In this document: positions 8,725 to 17,800 of the stretch, piece by piece | Layout of the letters: every line of letters begins with the position of its first letter | Numbering within the stretch: the stretch's first letter is position 1 | Assembly: GCF_003004785.1 (NCBI RefSeq) | Contig: NZ_PVZS01000012.1 | Coordinates: 98,859-162,858, forward strand | DNA from: Alsobacter soli | GTDB taxonomy: Bacteria > Pseudomonadota > Alphaproteobacteria > Rhizobiales > Beijerinckiaceae | Length of the DNA: 64,000 nucleotides | Reading direction: 5' to 3' | Made by a program: the position numbers and the translations under genes | The notes under the pieces: model-generated | Told to the model about the DNA's origin: nothing | Databases searched by the model: none | The model's input: the letters and a program-made list of their open reading frames with translations, nothing else

Positions 8725-11694
8725 TCAGGCCGCTTCCGTCGCGGCTCCCACCAGCTTGCGCGCTTCCAGCGCCGTCATGGGTGGGCCAAAGGCGTAGCCC
8801 TGGGCGTATTCGCAGCCGATTTGGGACAGCTCCACTGCGTCCGACTCGGACTCCGCTCCCTCCGCCACCACTTCCATGCCGAGGTCATGCGCGAGCGTGA
8901 CGATGGAGCGCAGGATGACCGGGCGCGTCCCCTTGCCGTCCGGCTTTACGAAGGAGCGGTCGATCTTGATGGTGTCGAAGGGGAAGCGCTGCAGATAGCT
9001 GAGCGAGGAATAGCCCGTGCCGAAGTCATCCAGGGCAAGCCCGGCGCCCAGGTCGGCGATGCGGGTCAGGATCTGGGTGGCGTATTCCGGGTTCTCCATC
9101 ACCAGGCTTTCGGTGATCTCGAGCTTCAGCGTCCCGCGCTGAACCGGGTAGCGCGACAGCACCATCTTCACGTCCTGCAGCAGGTCGTGGCGCAGCAGTT
9201 GCCGGCTGGACACGTTGACGCTGGCGAAGATCGGCGGGTCCACCTCAAGCGCCCGCTGCCAGGCTGCGAGCTCCTGGGCCGTGCGATCCATGGCGAACAC
9301 GCCGAGCTCGATGATGAGCCCGCTTTCCTCGGCGATGCCGATGAACTCGCTCGGCGCCAGCCGCCCGTGCTTCGGATGATCCCAGCGCATCAGCGCCTCG
9401 AAGCCCGCGACCGTGCGGTCCTCCAGCCGGACGATGGGCTGGAACAGGATCTTGATCTCGTTGCGTTCGAGCGCCCGGCGCAGGTCCATCTCCAGCGCCA
9501 GCCGGTCGGTGCGCTGCGCCCGCATGGCGGGGCGGAACACCTCGATGCGGTCGCCGCCGAGACGCTTGGCGTGCATCATGGCGATCTCGGCCGAGCGCAG
9601 CACGTCCTCCCCGCGCGACTGCGCGCTGGGGTCTGGCAGGACGATCCCGGTCGAGGCCGTGAGAAAAATTTCGCGGTCGCCGAACACCACGGGCGTCGTG
9701 ATCACGCGCCGAATGGTGTCGGCCAGCATGGTGATACGCTCGGGCTCGCGCTCGGAGAGCAGCAGCAGGCCGAACTGGTCGCCGGTGACGCGCGCCAGCG
9801 TGTCCTGCGGCTTGAGCAGGCGGCCGAGGCGGCGTGCGATGGCGAGCAGGATCGAGTCGCCGGCCGGAAGGCCGACAGACTCGTTGATCTGCTTGAACCG
9901 GTCGAGATCGAGCACGATCACGGTCGGGCGCACGTCCTCGTCGGACCGCCCCAGCGTGAGCGCCGCGTCGAGGCGGTCGAGGAACAGGCGGCGATTGGGC
10001 AGGCCGGTGAGGTTGTCGTGCACGGCGTCGTGCAGGATACGCTCCTCGGCGGTCTTGATCTCGGTGACGTCGCCCAGCGTGCCGACCACCCGCACCACCT
10101 CGCCGTCGGAGCCGACGACGGGCCGCGCCTTCAGCGCATACCAGTAGTAGTGGCCATCGGCGGTCTTCAGCCGGAAATCGAGGGACACGCGCCCGCGCCG
10201 CTGCTCCAGAACCGCGTCCAGGGTGGCGCGGAACCGGTCCCGGTCGAAGGGGTGCATCACCTCGAGCCAGTTAGCCGCCGGTCCTTCCAGCGTGCCGCGC
10301 TTGAGCCCGAGATGCGCCTCGACTTCGGGGCTCACGAAGACCCGGTCGGCGGTGACGTCCCAGTCGAACACGGTGTCGCCGGAGCCCGCCAGCGCCAGCG
10401 CCTTGCGCTCGGCGTCGCTGACCAGGCCCTGCGCCAGCGCTCCGCCGGCGAACGCGTGCTGCATCACCGTGAAGCCGATCAGCATCACGATGAGCACGAG
10501 GCCGCCCAGGAGGGCAGGCGACACGAAGTCGTTGGTCAGCGTGCCGGAGACCGCGAAGGCCGTCGCAATCACCCAGACCAGAAGCAGGAACCACGTGGGC
10601 GCCAGCATCACGGCGCGGTCGTAGTGGTGCGTGGAGAGATACACCACCAGCAGGAAGCCCACCGCCGCCACGGCCGCGATGGAGATCCGCGCCACGCCGG
10701 CCGCCATCACGGGGTCGAACACGGCGAGCCCGATCAGGGCGGTGAGGAACACCAGCCAGCCCGCCGTCACGTGGCTGTAGCGCACGTGCCAGCGGTTGAG
10801 ATTGAGATAGGCGAACAGGAACACCAGCAGCGTCGCCGCCAGCACCGCCTCCGCGGCGGCGCGATAGACCTGCTCGCCCTGCGGCGTGGTCGGCACGATC
10901 TTCTGCCAGAAGCCGAAGTCAATGCAGATATAGGCCAGCACCGCCCAGGCCAGCGCCGCCGCGGCGGGGAAGATCACCGCGCCCTTCACCACGAACACGA
11001 TGGTGAGGAACAGCGCCAGGAGCCCCGCGATGCCGATCACGATGCCGCGGTATAGCGTCAGGCCGTTGGCCTTCTCCTTGTAGTCGTCCGGATTCCACAG
11101 GTAGAGCTGCGGCAGCCGCGGGTTCGCGAGCTCGGCGATGTAGGTCACCGTGGAGCCGGGATCGAGCACGATCTCGAAGATGTCGGCCTCGGCGTTGTCC
11201 TCGCGGTCCGGGCTCTCGCCCTGGGAGGCCGTGACCGCCGTGATGCGCGTGGCTCCGAGGTCCGGCGCGACCACGCCCGAGTTCACCAGCCGGAAATGCG
11301 GCGCGACGAGCCAGCGGGTGAGCTGCTCGTTGGTGTCGTTCTTGAGCGCGAAGACGATCCAGTCCGGCCGCGTGCCGGCCTCCTTCGCCTTGATGGCGAT
11401 GCGCCGGACGATGCCGTCAGCCCCGGGCGCGGTGGAGATCTGGATCAGGTCGCTGTCGGAGCGCGAGCGCTCCACGAAGGGCAGCAGGTCGATCGCCGCG
11501 CTGCCCGAGCGCACGGAGACAGGGTCGAGCGCGAACGCCTCCTGGGGGACGGCCGCCAGCGCGAGGGCCAACCCGACGACAGCGAGGATGAGCCGGAAAA
11601 GACGCAAAGACAGGACCCTGGGGAATCGGCCGGCTGCTCGCGCAGCCCGCTTCGAAGCGTCAGCAGTGGTAGCCTTGGCTGGGGTGGAGGGCAA
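8725..11694 (-). CDS. Membrane sensor PAS-GGDEF-EAL protein; probable c-di-GMP phosphodiesterase
   Basis: A 989-residue c-di-GMP signalling protein. Order of parts: an N-terminal membrane/signal segment (about 28-52), a periplasmic beta-rich sensor domain (about 55-205, resembling 7TMR-DISM extracellular domains), seven or eight transmembrane helices (about 210-430), a PAS domain (about 440-550, ending in [14 protein letters not shown]), GGDEF (about 560-720) and EAL (about 735-980). The GGDEF signature is degenerate, reading RVTGDQF near residue 635. The EAL domain keeps [42 protein letters not shown] and [10 protein letters not shown]. It is therefore more likely to hydrolyse c-di-GMP than make it. 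The start is uncertain: TTG 11694 gives the longest form, and a TTG about 30 codons downstream is also possible. It ends 10 bp from the broken toxin gene. Confidence 0.9.
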   Translation of the reverse strand: MPSTPAKATTADASKRAARAAGRFPRVLSLRLFRLILAVVGLALALAAVPQEAFALDPVSVRSGSAAIDLLPFVERSRSDSDLIQISTAPGADGIVRRIAIKAKEAGTRPDWIVFALKNDTNEQLTRWLVAPHFRLVNSGVVAPDLGATRITAVTASQGESPDREDNAEADIFEIVLDPGSTVTYIAELANPRLPQLYLWNPDDYKEKANGLTLYRGIVIGIAGLLALFLTIVFVVKGAVIFPAAAALAWAVLAYICIDFGFWQKIVPTTPQGEQVYRAAAEAVLAATLLVFLFAYLNLNRWHVRYSHVTAGWLVFLTALIGLAVFDPVMAAGVARISIAAVAAVGFLLVVYLSTHHYDRAVMLAPTWFLLLVWVIATAFAVSGTLTNDFVSPALLGGLVLIVMLIGFTVMQHAFAGGALAQGLVSDAERKALALAGSGDTVFDWDVTADRVFVSPEVEAHLGLKRGTLEGPAANWLEVMHPFDRDRFRATLDAVLEQRRGRVSLDFRLKTADGHYYWYALKARPVVGSDGEVVRVVGTLGDVTEIKTAEERILHDAVHDNLTGLPNRRLFLDRLDAALTLGRSDEDVRPTVIVLDLDRFKQINESVGLPAGDSILLAIARRLGRLLKPQDTLARVTGDQFGLLLLSEREPERITMLADTIRRVITTPVVFGDREIFLTASTGIVLPDPSAQSRGEDVLRSAEIAMMHAKRLGGDRIEVFRPAMRAQRTDRLALEMDLRRALERNEIKILFQPIVRLEDRTVAGFEALMRWDHPKHGRLAPSEFIGIAEESGLIIELGVFAMDRTAQELAAWQRALEVDPPIFASVNVSSRQLLRHDLLQDVKMVLSRYPVQRGTLKLEITESLVMENPEYATQILTRIADLGAGLALDDFGTGYSSLSYLQRFPFDTIKIDRSFVKPDGKGTRPVILRSIVTLAHDLGMEVVAEGAESESDAVELSQIGCEYAQGYAFGPPMTALEARKLVGAATEAA

Positions 11695-11742
11695 GGCGGG
11701 CTTGCCCCATCAGGAGCAATGCGGGCGCGTTCTGCCGAGGAT

Positions 11743-12345
11743 TCAAGGCGAGGGTGTGTCGGGCGCGAAGTCGCTGCGCAACAAGGCGTAAAGGAGATGG
11801 TCCTGCCACAACCCGTCGATGCAGAGATACTGGCGCGCGTAGCCCTCGCGCTGGAAGCCGACCCGCTCGAGCAGCTTCATGGATGGGAGGTTGTAGGGCA
11901 CGCAGGCCGCTTCGATCCGACGCAGTCGCAGCGTGTCGAAGGCGTAGTGCGCCGCGAGCCGCACGCCGGCCGTCATGTAGCCTCGGCCGGCGAACGCCTG
12001 GCCCATCCAGTAGCCCAGCGTCGCCGCCTGCGAGACGCCCCGCCGCACCATGCCGAGCGTGAGCCCGCCCAGCAGCGCGCCGTCGCGCTCCCGGAACAGG
12101 AAGAACGGGTACGCCGCGTCCTCCTCGATCTCGCGCGCGTAGCGCTTCAGCCGCCGCCGATAGGCGGACCGGGTCAGGTCGTCCGCCGGCCAGATCGGCT
12201 CCCAGGGCTTCAGGAATTCGCGGCTCGCTTCGCGCAGGGCCGACCAGGCGTCGAAATCCTCCAGCCGCGGCGTGCGCAGCAGCAGGCCTTGGCCGCGGAC
12301 GCTTGGCGGCTCTTCGGCGGCGATGGGCAGGCGGAAGAACGCCAT
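11743..12345 (-). CDS. GNAT acetyltransferase, RimJ type
   Basis: A 200-residue N-acetyltransferase of the RimJ/RimL branch (Acetyltransf_3), whose best-known members acetylate the N-terminal residue of ribosomal proteins. LRTPRLEDFDAWSALREASR opens the fold, and GYWMGQAFAGRGYMTAGVRL is the acetyl-CoA pyrophosphate-binding loop (Q/R-x-x-G-x-G/A). NLPSMKLLERVGFQREGYARQYL is the standard C-terminal motif. The ATG at 12345 fits. It lies 13 bp after the M16 peptidase gene on the same strand, so the two are probably co-transcribed with thrC. The substrate is not determined by sequence. Confidence 0.9.
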   Translation of the reverse strand: MAFFRLPIAAEEPPSVRGQGLLLRTPRLEDFDAWSALREASREFLKPWEPIWPADDLTRSAYRRRLKRYAREIEEDAAYPFFLFRERDGALLGGLTLGMVRRGVSQAATLGYWMGQAFAGRGYMTAGVRLAAHYAFDTLRLRRIEAACVPYNLPSMKLLERVGFQREGYARQYLCIDGLWQDHLLYALLRSDFAPDTPSP

Positions 12346-12358
12346 CGCCGCGCGTCCC

Positions 12359-13675
12359 TTATGCCGCCGAGCCCAGGTGGGCGGCGATCCGCCCCGGGTC
12401 CATGAGCTTGCGCACGGGCCCGACGGCCGTGACCGTGGGGGCGGAGGCCAGCATCGTCCGGGCGACCCGCTTCACGTCGTCCAGCGTGATCGCGTCGATG
12501 GCGGCCACGATCTCCTCCCGCGGCAGCACGCGCCCGAAGGCGAGAACGTGCCGCGCCATCTGCTCGGCCCGGCGAGCGGAGGATTCGAGCCCCGTCAGCA
12601 GCGAGACCTTGATCTGCTGCTTCGCCCGGGCGACTTCCTCGTCGGTGGGCCGCTCGGCCGCCTCGCGGAGGCAGTCGAGCATCACCGGCATGAACTCGCC
12701 AAGCTTGTCCTCGCCGGTGCCGCCATAGATGGCGAAGGTCCCCGTGTCCGAGAAGGGCTGGTGGAACGAGTAGATCTCGTAGCAGAGCCCGCGCTTCTCG
12801 CGGATCTCCTGGAAAAGGCGCGACGACATCCCCCCGCCGAGGAGGTTGGAGAAGACGTGCAGGGCGTAGTGGTCCGGGCTGTGGAACGAGCAGCCGGCGA
12901 AGCCCAGCACCATGTGGGCCTGCTCGAGCTTGCGGATCTTGCGCTCGTCCCCGCCGGCGTAGACGCCCTCCACGGGAGCCCCGGGCTGCTCGCCCTTGAT
13001 GCTGGCGAAGCGGCGGCTCGCCTCCTCCACCACGGCGTCGTGGTCCACGGCGCCTGCGGCCGCCACGACCATGTCGGGCCCGCGATATTGCCGGTCCAGG
13101 AAGGTGCGCATGGACTCCGGCGTCTGCGCCCGCACGGTCTTGGGCGTGCCCAGGATGCGCCGCCCGATGGGCGCGCCGCCGTAGGCCGTCTCCATGAACA
13201 TGTCGAACACGACCTCGTCAGGCGTGTCCTCGCAGGCGCCGATCTCCTGCAGCACGACGCCCTTCTCGCGCTTGAGCTCGCCCTTGTCGAAGGCGGGCTC
13301 GGTGAGGATGTCGGACAGGATGTCGAGGGCGAGCGGCACGTCCTCACCCAGCAGGCGGACGTAGTAGGACGTCCGCTCCACGCTGGTTTCGGCGTTGAGG
13401 TCGCCGCCGACGGCCTCGATCTCGGCCACGATGTCCAGCGCCGAGCGCCGGCGCGTGCCCTTGAAGGCCATGTGCTCGAGCAAATGGGCGAGACCCTGCT
13501 CGCCTTCGCGCTCGTGCCGGGTGCCGGCCCCGATCCAGACCCCGAGGGACGCCGTGGCGAGGGCCGGGATGGTCTCAGTGACGACGCGCAGCCCGTTCGG
13601 AAGGGTGGTGATGCGCACCGCCTCTTCGCGCGGCGCGCCGATCTTCAGGTCCTTGCTGCGCGATGGCGCGTTCAT
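12359..13675 (-). CDS. M16 family zinc peptidase (mitochondrial processing peptidase-like)
   Basis: A 438-residue metallopeptidase of family M16B. The inverted zinc motif HLLEHMAFKGT (His64, Glu67, His68) is intact, and the distal glutamate is supplied in the segment REKGVVLQEIGACEDTP. RTSYYVRLLGEDVPLALDILSDIL and the MSSRLFQEIREKRGLCYEIYSF block are the typical second-domain sequences. No signal peptide is present, so this is the cytoplasmic, alphaproteobacterial relative of the mitochondrial processing peptidase beta subunit. The start ATG (13675) overlaps the stop of thrC by four bases (ATGA), so the two are translationally coupled, an arrangement common in this order. Peptide substrates are unknown. 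Confidence 0.95.
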   Translation of the reverse strand: MNAPSRSKDLKIGAPREEAVRITTLPNGLRVVTETIPALATASLGVWIGAGTRHEREGEQGLAHLLEHMAFKGTRRRSALDIVAEIEAVGGDLNAETSVERTSYYVRLLGEDVPLALDILSDILTEPAFDKGELKREKGVVLQEIGACEDTPDEVVFDMFMETAYGGAPIGRRILGTPKTVRAQTPESMRTFLDRQYRGPDMVVAAAGAVDHDAVVEEASRRFASIKGEQPGAPVEGVYAGGDERKIRKLEQAHMVLGFAGCSFHSPDHYALHVFSNLLGGGMSSRLFQEIREKRGLCYEIYSFHQPFSDTGTFAIYGGTGEDKLGEFMPVMLDCLREAAERPTDEEVARAKQQIKVSLLTGLESSARRAEQMARHVLAFGRVLPREEIVAAIDAITLDDVKRVARTMLASAPTVTAVGPVRKLMDPGRIAAHLGSAA

Positions 13676-15096
13676 GCGGCGGCTCCCGGCCGGGACGCCC
13701 CGGCGGCCCTGGCGCGGCTGCGGACGAAGTCCTCAACCGCGGCCTGTTGGTTCGGCAGGACGGTGAAACGTTCAGGCCTGTCGAGAAGATCCGCCAGATG
13801 CTCCGGCAGCTCCGGCCTGCGGCCCGTGGCGGCGACAACCGCATCCGGGAACTTGGCCGGATGGGCGGTGCCCAGCACCACCATCGGCGTGGCGGGATCG
13901 CGCTTCAGCACGCCCCGGGCGCTGGAGATGCCGATCGCGGTGTGTGGATCGAGCGTGTAGCCCGCGTCCTTGTAGGTGGCGCTCATCTCGGCCTTGACCG
14001 CCTCCTCGCTCACGGCGCTGGCCGTGAACTCCGACCGGATCCTCTCCAGGGGCACCGCATCGATGGTGAACGCCTTGCTCTGCGAGAGGCTCTGCATGAG
14101 GCGGCGGATCGCCGTCCCGTCCCGGCCATAGGCCTCGAACAGCACGCGCTCGAAGTTGGACGACACCTGGATGTCCATGGAAGGCGAGGTCGTCGCCACC
14201 ACGCCGGTCGCCTCGTAGCGTCCGGTCGCGATGGCGCGGGCCAGGATATCGTTGCTGTTCGTGGCCACGTTCAGCAGCCCGACCGGCAGGCCCATGGTCT
14301 TGGCCACCCAGCCGGCGAGCACGTCGCCGAAATTGCCGGTCGGCACGGAGAAGTTCACGGGCCGGTGCGGCCCGCCCAGGCTGACCGCAGCGGTGAAGTA
14401 GTAGACGACCTGGGCCACGATGCGGGCCCAGTTGATCGAATTGACGCCCGAGAGCTGCAGCTGGTCGCGGAAGCCGTGGTGGTTGAACATCGCCTTCACG
14501 AGCGCCTGGCAATCGTCGAAGTCGCCCTCGACCGCCACCGCGTGGACATTGTCCGCCGCCGCCGTGGTCATCTGCCGCCGCTGCACCTCGCTGACGCGCC
14601 CGTGCGGGTAGAGAATGAACACGTCCACGCGCCTGAGGCCCCTGAACGCCTCGATGGCGGCGCCCCCCGTGTCGCCCGACGTGGCGCCCACGATGGTGGC
14701 GCGCTGGCCGCGCTGCTCCAGCACATGGTCCATCAGCCGCCCCAGCAGCTGCATGGCGACGTCCTTGAAGGCCAGCGTCGGGCCGTGGAAAAGCTCCAGC
14801 ACGAAGAGGTTGTCGCCGAGTTGCACCAGCGGGCACACGGCCGGGTGCCGGAAGGAGGCGTAGGCCTTGTCCACCATGTCCGAGAAGGCGGCCGGCTCGA
14901 TGTCCGACGCGAAGGGGCCGATGACGCGCTTTGCGGCTTCCGCATAGGGCAGGCCGGCCAGACCCGCGATGGCCTCGCGGCTCAGCGTCGGCCAGCTCTC
15001 GGGCAGGTAAAGGCCGCCGTCGCGGGCGAGCCCGGCGAGGAGGGCGTCGGAAAAGCCGAGGGCGGGCGCTTCGCCCCGGGTGGACACGTGGAGCAC
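13672..15096 (-). CDS. thrC: Threonine synthase
   Basis: ThrC converts O-phosphohomoserine to threonine with pyridoxal phosphate, the last step of threonine synthesis. The 474-residue protein starts VLHVSTRGEAPALGFSDALL and carries FHGPTLAFKDVAMQLLG with the PLP-binding lysine, GATSGDTGGAAIEAF (phosphate loop) and VPTGNFGDVLAGWVAKTMG. Length matches the long bacterial form (about 465-480). I chose GTG 15096 because homologues begin almost exactly with a Val/Met-x-x-x-STRG segment; the open frame extends to a TTG at 15150 but that extension is low complexity. surf1 lies 61 bp upstream on the same strand. Confidence 0.96.
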   Translation of the reverse strand: MLHVSTRGEAPALGFSDALLAGLARDGGLYLPESWPTLSREAIAGLAGLPYAEAAKRVIGPFASDIEPAAFSDMVDKAYASFRHPAVCPLVQLGDNLFVLELFHGPTLAFKDVAMQLLGRLMDHVLEQRGQRATIVGATSGDTGGAAIEAFRGLRRVDVFILYPHGRVSEVQRRQMTTAAADNVHAVAVEGDFDDCQALVKAMFNHHGFRDQLQLSGVNSINWARIVAQVVYYFTAAVSLGGPHRPVNFSVPTGNFGDVLAGWVAKTMGLPVGLLNVATNSNDILARAIATGRYEATGVVATTSPSMDIQVSSNFERVLFEAYGRDGTAIRRLMQSLSQSKAFTIDAVPLERIRSEFTASAVSEEAVKAEMSATYKDAGYTLDPHTAIGISSARGVLKRDPATPMVVLGTAHPAKFPDAVVAATGRRPELPEHLADLLDRPERFTVLPNQQAAVEDFVRSRARAAGASRPGAAA

Positions 15097-15157
15097 GGAT
15101 GGACCTCTTGGAACGGCGTCGAGGGTAGGGGCCCGGTCCGGGCCTGACAAGCTTGCG

Positions 15158-15913
15158 TTACGCAGGTTTGGCCCGCCATTGCTGCCGGGCCCAGAAACCG
15201 AACACGCCCAGCAGCGCCAGGGCCAGTGCGAACCACGTGATCGCGTATTGGAGGTGGTTGTCGGGGAAGCTCACGACCGTGTTGCCGCCCTTCGGCCATC
15301 CGCCCGGAACGGGCGTGGCGTCGGCGTCGATGATGAAGGGCGCCACGCGCTCCAGTCCCTTGGCCCGGGCGATGGCGGCGGGATCTCGCGAGAACCAGTT
15401 GTTTCTGACGGGGTCGTTCGCCGGAACGAAGTAGCCGGGCTTCTCGGGCACGCGTAGCACGCCCGTGACCGTGACCTCGCCCGGCGACTGCCCCTGCTCG
15501 CGTTTGGCGGGATCGCGCAGTTCGGTCGGCACGATGCCGCGATTGACGATGACCACGGAGCCGTCCGCCAGTTGCAGCGGCGTGAGGATGAAGAAGCCCA
15601 TCAGCGTCGGAGGCGGGGCAGGGCCATTGGAGGGCGCCACCACGAAGCCGTTGAGGTAGGCCTCCTTGTCGTGGAGGTAGCGTCCAGTGACGCGCACGCG
15701 CTCGTAGTCGGCTGTTTTGGCGTTGAGCGTCGGCCACCGGCTCTCCGGCGGCAATGGGCCAGGCTCGGCCTTCATCCGCGCCTCCACCCGGGCGATCAGC
15801 CGATGCTTCGCCCCCATGCGTTCGATCTGCCAGCAGCCGAGCCCGACCAGGATGGCGAAGCCGACCAGGGTAGCGAGGGCAGGGGCGATAAGGCGGGTGA
15901 TGCGGCGGTCCAC
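15158..15913 (-). CDS. surf1: SURF1 family cytochrome oxidase assembly protein
   Basis: A 251-residue inner-membrane protein that helps insert heme a into subunit I of aa3 oxidase. It has the two-helix SURF1 plan: a first membrane segment (about 10-27, ending LGCWQIERMGAKHRLI), a periplasmic domain (WPTLN..., YERVRVTGRYLH, VNRGIVP) and a last helix (about 225-242) preceded by HLQYAITWFALA. The GTG at 15913 is used. It closes the oxidase cluster, 179 bp beyond coxC, separated from it by a hairpin and a palindromic repeat, so it may depend on read-through or its own promoter. Confidence 0.94.
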   Translation of the reverse strand: MDRRITRLIAPALATLVGFAILVGLGCWQIERMGAKHRLIARVEARMKAEPGPLPPESRWPTLNAKTADYERVRVTGRYLHDKEAYLNGFVVAPSNGPAPPPTLMGFFILTPLQLADGSVVIVNRGIVPTELRDPAKREQGQSPGEVTVTGVLRVPEKPGYFVPANDPVRNNWFSRDPAAIARAKGLERVAPFIIDADATPVPGGWPKGGNTVVSFPDNHLQYAITWFALALALLGVFGFWARQQWRAKPA

Positions 15914-15962
15914 GGCGTCTGTCCTGTTCGGGGGACGGAATAAAGCAATCGGCGAAAAGCGA

Positions 15963-15987
15963 AAGGGCGGCCCGGTGGGCCGCCCTT
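15963..15987 (-). terminator. Hairpin terminator after coxC
   Basis: An 11-bp perfect GC-rich stem (AAGGGCGGCCC / GGGCCGCCCTT) with a 3-base loop. Read on the minus strand it is followed by TCGCTTTTCGCC, a modest U-tract, consistent with termination of the cox operon. Confidence 0.65.
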
Positions 15988-15997
15988 GATCGGTTCC

Positions 15998-16084
15998 GTC
16001 ATTGTGAGCCGAAGGCGAGGCGATCCAGGGGGACTGGGCGACCCGCCTTCCGGGTTGCCTCGTCGCTGCGGTCCCCGCAATGAC
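15998..16084. repeat. Palindromic repeat, family A, full copy (diverged)
   Basis: Left arm GTCATTGTGAGCCGAAGGCG, right arm ending GGTCCCCGCAATGAC; a few mismatches, and the 'GAGCCGAAGGCG' version of the arm also seen at 52818. Lies just after the coxC stop. Confidence 0.8.
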
Positions 16085-16092
16085 GCGAGGCG

Positions 16093-16968
16093 TCAGTGCG
16101 CGGCGGCGACGCCGGCGGCGGCGCCCCAGTTAGAGCCCCACAGGTAGATCGCCACGAACAGGAACAGCCACACCACGTCGACGAAGTGCCAGTACCAGGC
16201 GGCGAACTCGAAGCCCAGGTGCTGCTTCGGCGAGAAGTGGCCCCGCAGCGCGCGGATGAGGCAGACCAGCAGGAAGATGGTGCCGATCAGCACGTGGAAG
16301 CCGTGGAAGCCGGTCGCCATGAAGAAGGTTGAGCCGTAGATCGAGCCCTTGAAGGCGAAATGGGCGTGCGCGTACTCGTAACCCTGCACGACGGAGAACA
16401 GCGCGCCCAGGATCACGGTGAGGATCAGGCCCCACTTCAGGCCGTTGCGGTCGTTGTGCAGCAGCGCGTGGTGAGCCCAGGTGACCGTGGTGCCCGAGGT
16501 GAGCAGGATCAGCGTGTTGAGCAGGGGCAGGTGGAAGGGGTTGAAGACCTCGATGCCCTTCGGCGGCCAATGGCCCCCGGTGAACTCGAAGCGGGCGAAC
16601 TGCTTCGCCTCGTTGGCGAACAGGCTGGCGTCGAAATAGGCCCAGAACCACGCGACGAAGAACATCACCTCGGAGGCGATGAACATGATCATGCCGTAGC
16701 GGTGGCTCAGCTGCACGACGCGCGTGTGGTCGTGCTTGTACTCGGCCTCGTTGATGACGTCGCCCCACCACGAGAACATCGTGTAGAGGATGCCGATGAA
16801 CCCAGCGCCGAACAGCACCGGGCCGGCGTGCAGGCCGCCGATGGCGAGGGTCTTCATCCACATGATCGCGCCGACGGCGGTCACGAAGGCGCTGATCGAC
16901 CCCACGAACGGCCAGGGGCTTGGGTCGACGAGGTGATAATCGTGGTTTTTGACGTGGGCCTCGGCCAT
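16093..16968 (-). CDS. coxC: Cytochrome c oxidase subunit III
   Basis: A 291-residue, seven-helix subunit of the aa3-type cytochrome c oxidase. Landmarks: HDYHLVDPSPWPFVGS at the N-terminus, the WWGDVINEAEY region, MFFVAWFWAYF with the conserved aromatic cluster, NTLILLTSGTTVTWAHHAL and TGFHGFHVLIGTIFL, then AAWYWHFVDVVWLFLF at the end. The ATG at 16968 matches homologues. It lies 55 bp downstream of ctaG in the cox operon. The DUF983 gene commonly found next to coxC in related genomes is not present here. Confidence 0.98.
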   Translation of the reverse strand: MAEAHVKNHDYHLVDPSPWPFVGSISAFVTAVGAIMWMKTLAIGGLHAGPVLFGAGFIGILYTMFSWWGDVINEAEYKHDHTRVVQLSHRYGMIMFIASEVMFFVAWFWAYFDASLFANEAKQFARFEFTGGHWPPKGIEVFNPFHLPLLNTLILLTSGTTVTWAHHALLHNDRNGLKWGLILTVILGALFSVVQGYEYAHAHFAFKGSIYGSTFFMATGFHGFHVLIGTIFLLVCLIRALRGHFSPKQHLGFEFAAWYWHFVDVVWLFLFVAIYLWGSNWGAAAGVAAAH

Positions 16969-17023
16969 CGTGGTCGCTCTCCGATACGTCCCGCAGGGGC
17001 TGTGCCCAGCCCTGCGAGCCCCC

Positions 17024-17635
17024 TTAGAGTTTTGGTTTGCGGGTTGGGTCGTTGTTCTCGGCCACGGGCTTGGAGGAGCCCTTGGACGGGAAGATGGTGT
17101 AGGACAGCGTGATCTCGCTCGCGGTGGCGAGGTCGCGATCCTTCGTGATGGCGGGATCGATGTAGAAGACGACCGGCGCCTCCAGGGTCTCGCCCGCCTT
17201 CAGGGTGATCTCGTTGAAGCAGAAGCACTGGAGCTTGGTGAAATAGGCTCCCGTGAGCTCTGGTGCGACGTTGAAGGACGCCAGCGCCGAGACGGGCTGC
17301 GAGCCCGTGTTAGTGATCTTGTAGAAGATCGTGGTGGTCTCGCCCACCTTCACGTCCACGGTGGGCTGCTCCGGCTCAAAGCGCCAGCTGAGTCCCGGCG
17401 CCACGTTCGAGTCGAAGCGCACCGTGAACACGCGCTCGCCGGTGGTCTTCGAACCCTCGGTCGCCACCTGCGGCGTCCCGCCGAAGCCGGTCGCCTGGCA
17501 GAAGATCCGGTAGAGCGGCACGGCCGCATAGGACAGGCCGACCATGCCGGCCACGGTCGCCGCGCAGGCGATCACCGTGCGGCGCGCGGCGCGCGACCGG
17601 TCGGGGGCAGGGGAGGGGCGCGGAGTTTCGGTCAT
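17024..17635 (-). CDS. ctaG: Cytochrome c oxidase assembly protein CtaG (Cox11)
   Basis: A 203-residue, single-span periplasmic copper chaperone that delivers copper to the CuB centre of subunit I. After an N-terminal cytoplasmic tail rich in Pro/Arg, one membrane helix (about 22-42) leads into a beta-sandwich with FTVRFDSNVAPGLSWRFEP and the copper-binding motif LQCFCFNEITLKAGE (Cys-x-Cys). The sequence ends in the usual SYTIFPSKG region plus a short polar tail. Gene order (after ctaB and the small membrane gene, before coxC) is the classic alphaproteobacterial cox arrangement. Only 3 bp separate it from the preceding small gene. Confidence 0.97.
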   Translation of the reverse strand: MTETPRPSPAPDRSRAARRTVIACAATVAGMVGLSYAAVPLYRIFCQATGFGGTPQVATEGSKTTGERVFTVRFDSNVAPGLSWRFEPEQPTVDVKVGETTTIFYKITNTGSQPVSALASFNVAPELTGAYFTKLQCFCFNEITLKAGETLEAPVVFYIDPAITKDRDLATASEITLSYTIFPSKGSSKPVAENNDPTRKPKL

Positions 17636-17638
17636 GGC

Positions 17639-17800
17639 TTACAAAGGCCGGTTCATCACGTTGCCGCCGAGCTTGGCGATGGTGACGATGAAGAACAGGA
17701 TCACGAGGCCGCCAAGCACGAGGGCGAGCGCCACCGAGCGGGAGCGGCGCTTCCGCACTTCCTCGTCGCTCAGCACGACGCCGGGCTTCCTGTCCGCCAT
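17639..17800 (-). CDS. Small single-span membrane protein of the cox cluster (CoxF-like)
   Basis: A 53-residue protein: a charged cytoplasmic N-terminus ([19 protein letters not shown]) followed by one hydrophobic helix (about residues 23-44) and a short tail ending in NRPL. Its ATG overlaps the TGA of ctaB (ATGA), and its TAA is 3 bp before ctaG, so it is tightly built into the operon. Small single-helix proteins at this spot are found in many alphaproteobacterial cox operons and are annotated CoxF or hypothetical; their role in oxidase assembly or stability is not established. Coding confidence comes from overlap, codon use and topology. Confidence 0.85.
   Translation of the reverse strand: MADRKPGVVLSDEEVRKRRSRSVALALVLGGLVILFFIVTIAKLGGNVMNRPL

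Noticed and set aside
8821..11055. 744-codon plus-strand frame
   Set aside because: Exactly antisense to the GGDEF/EAL gene and rich in His/Arg/Glu; no motif, and the minus-strand gene has clear domains.
15097..15150. Longer thrC start (TTG)
   Set aside because: Adds 18 residues of nonconserved sequence; homologues start at the GTG.
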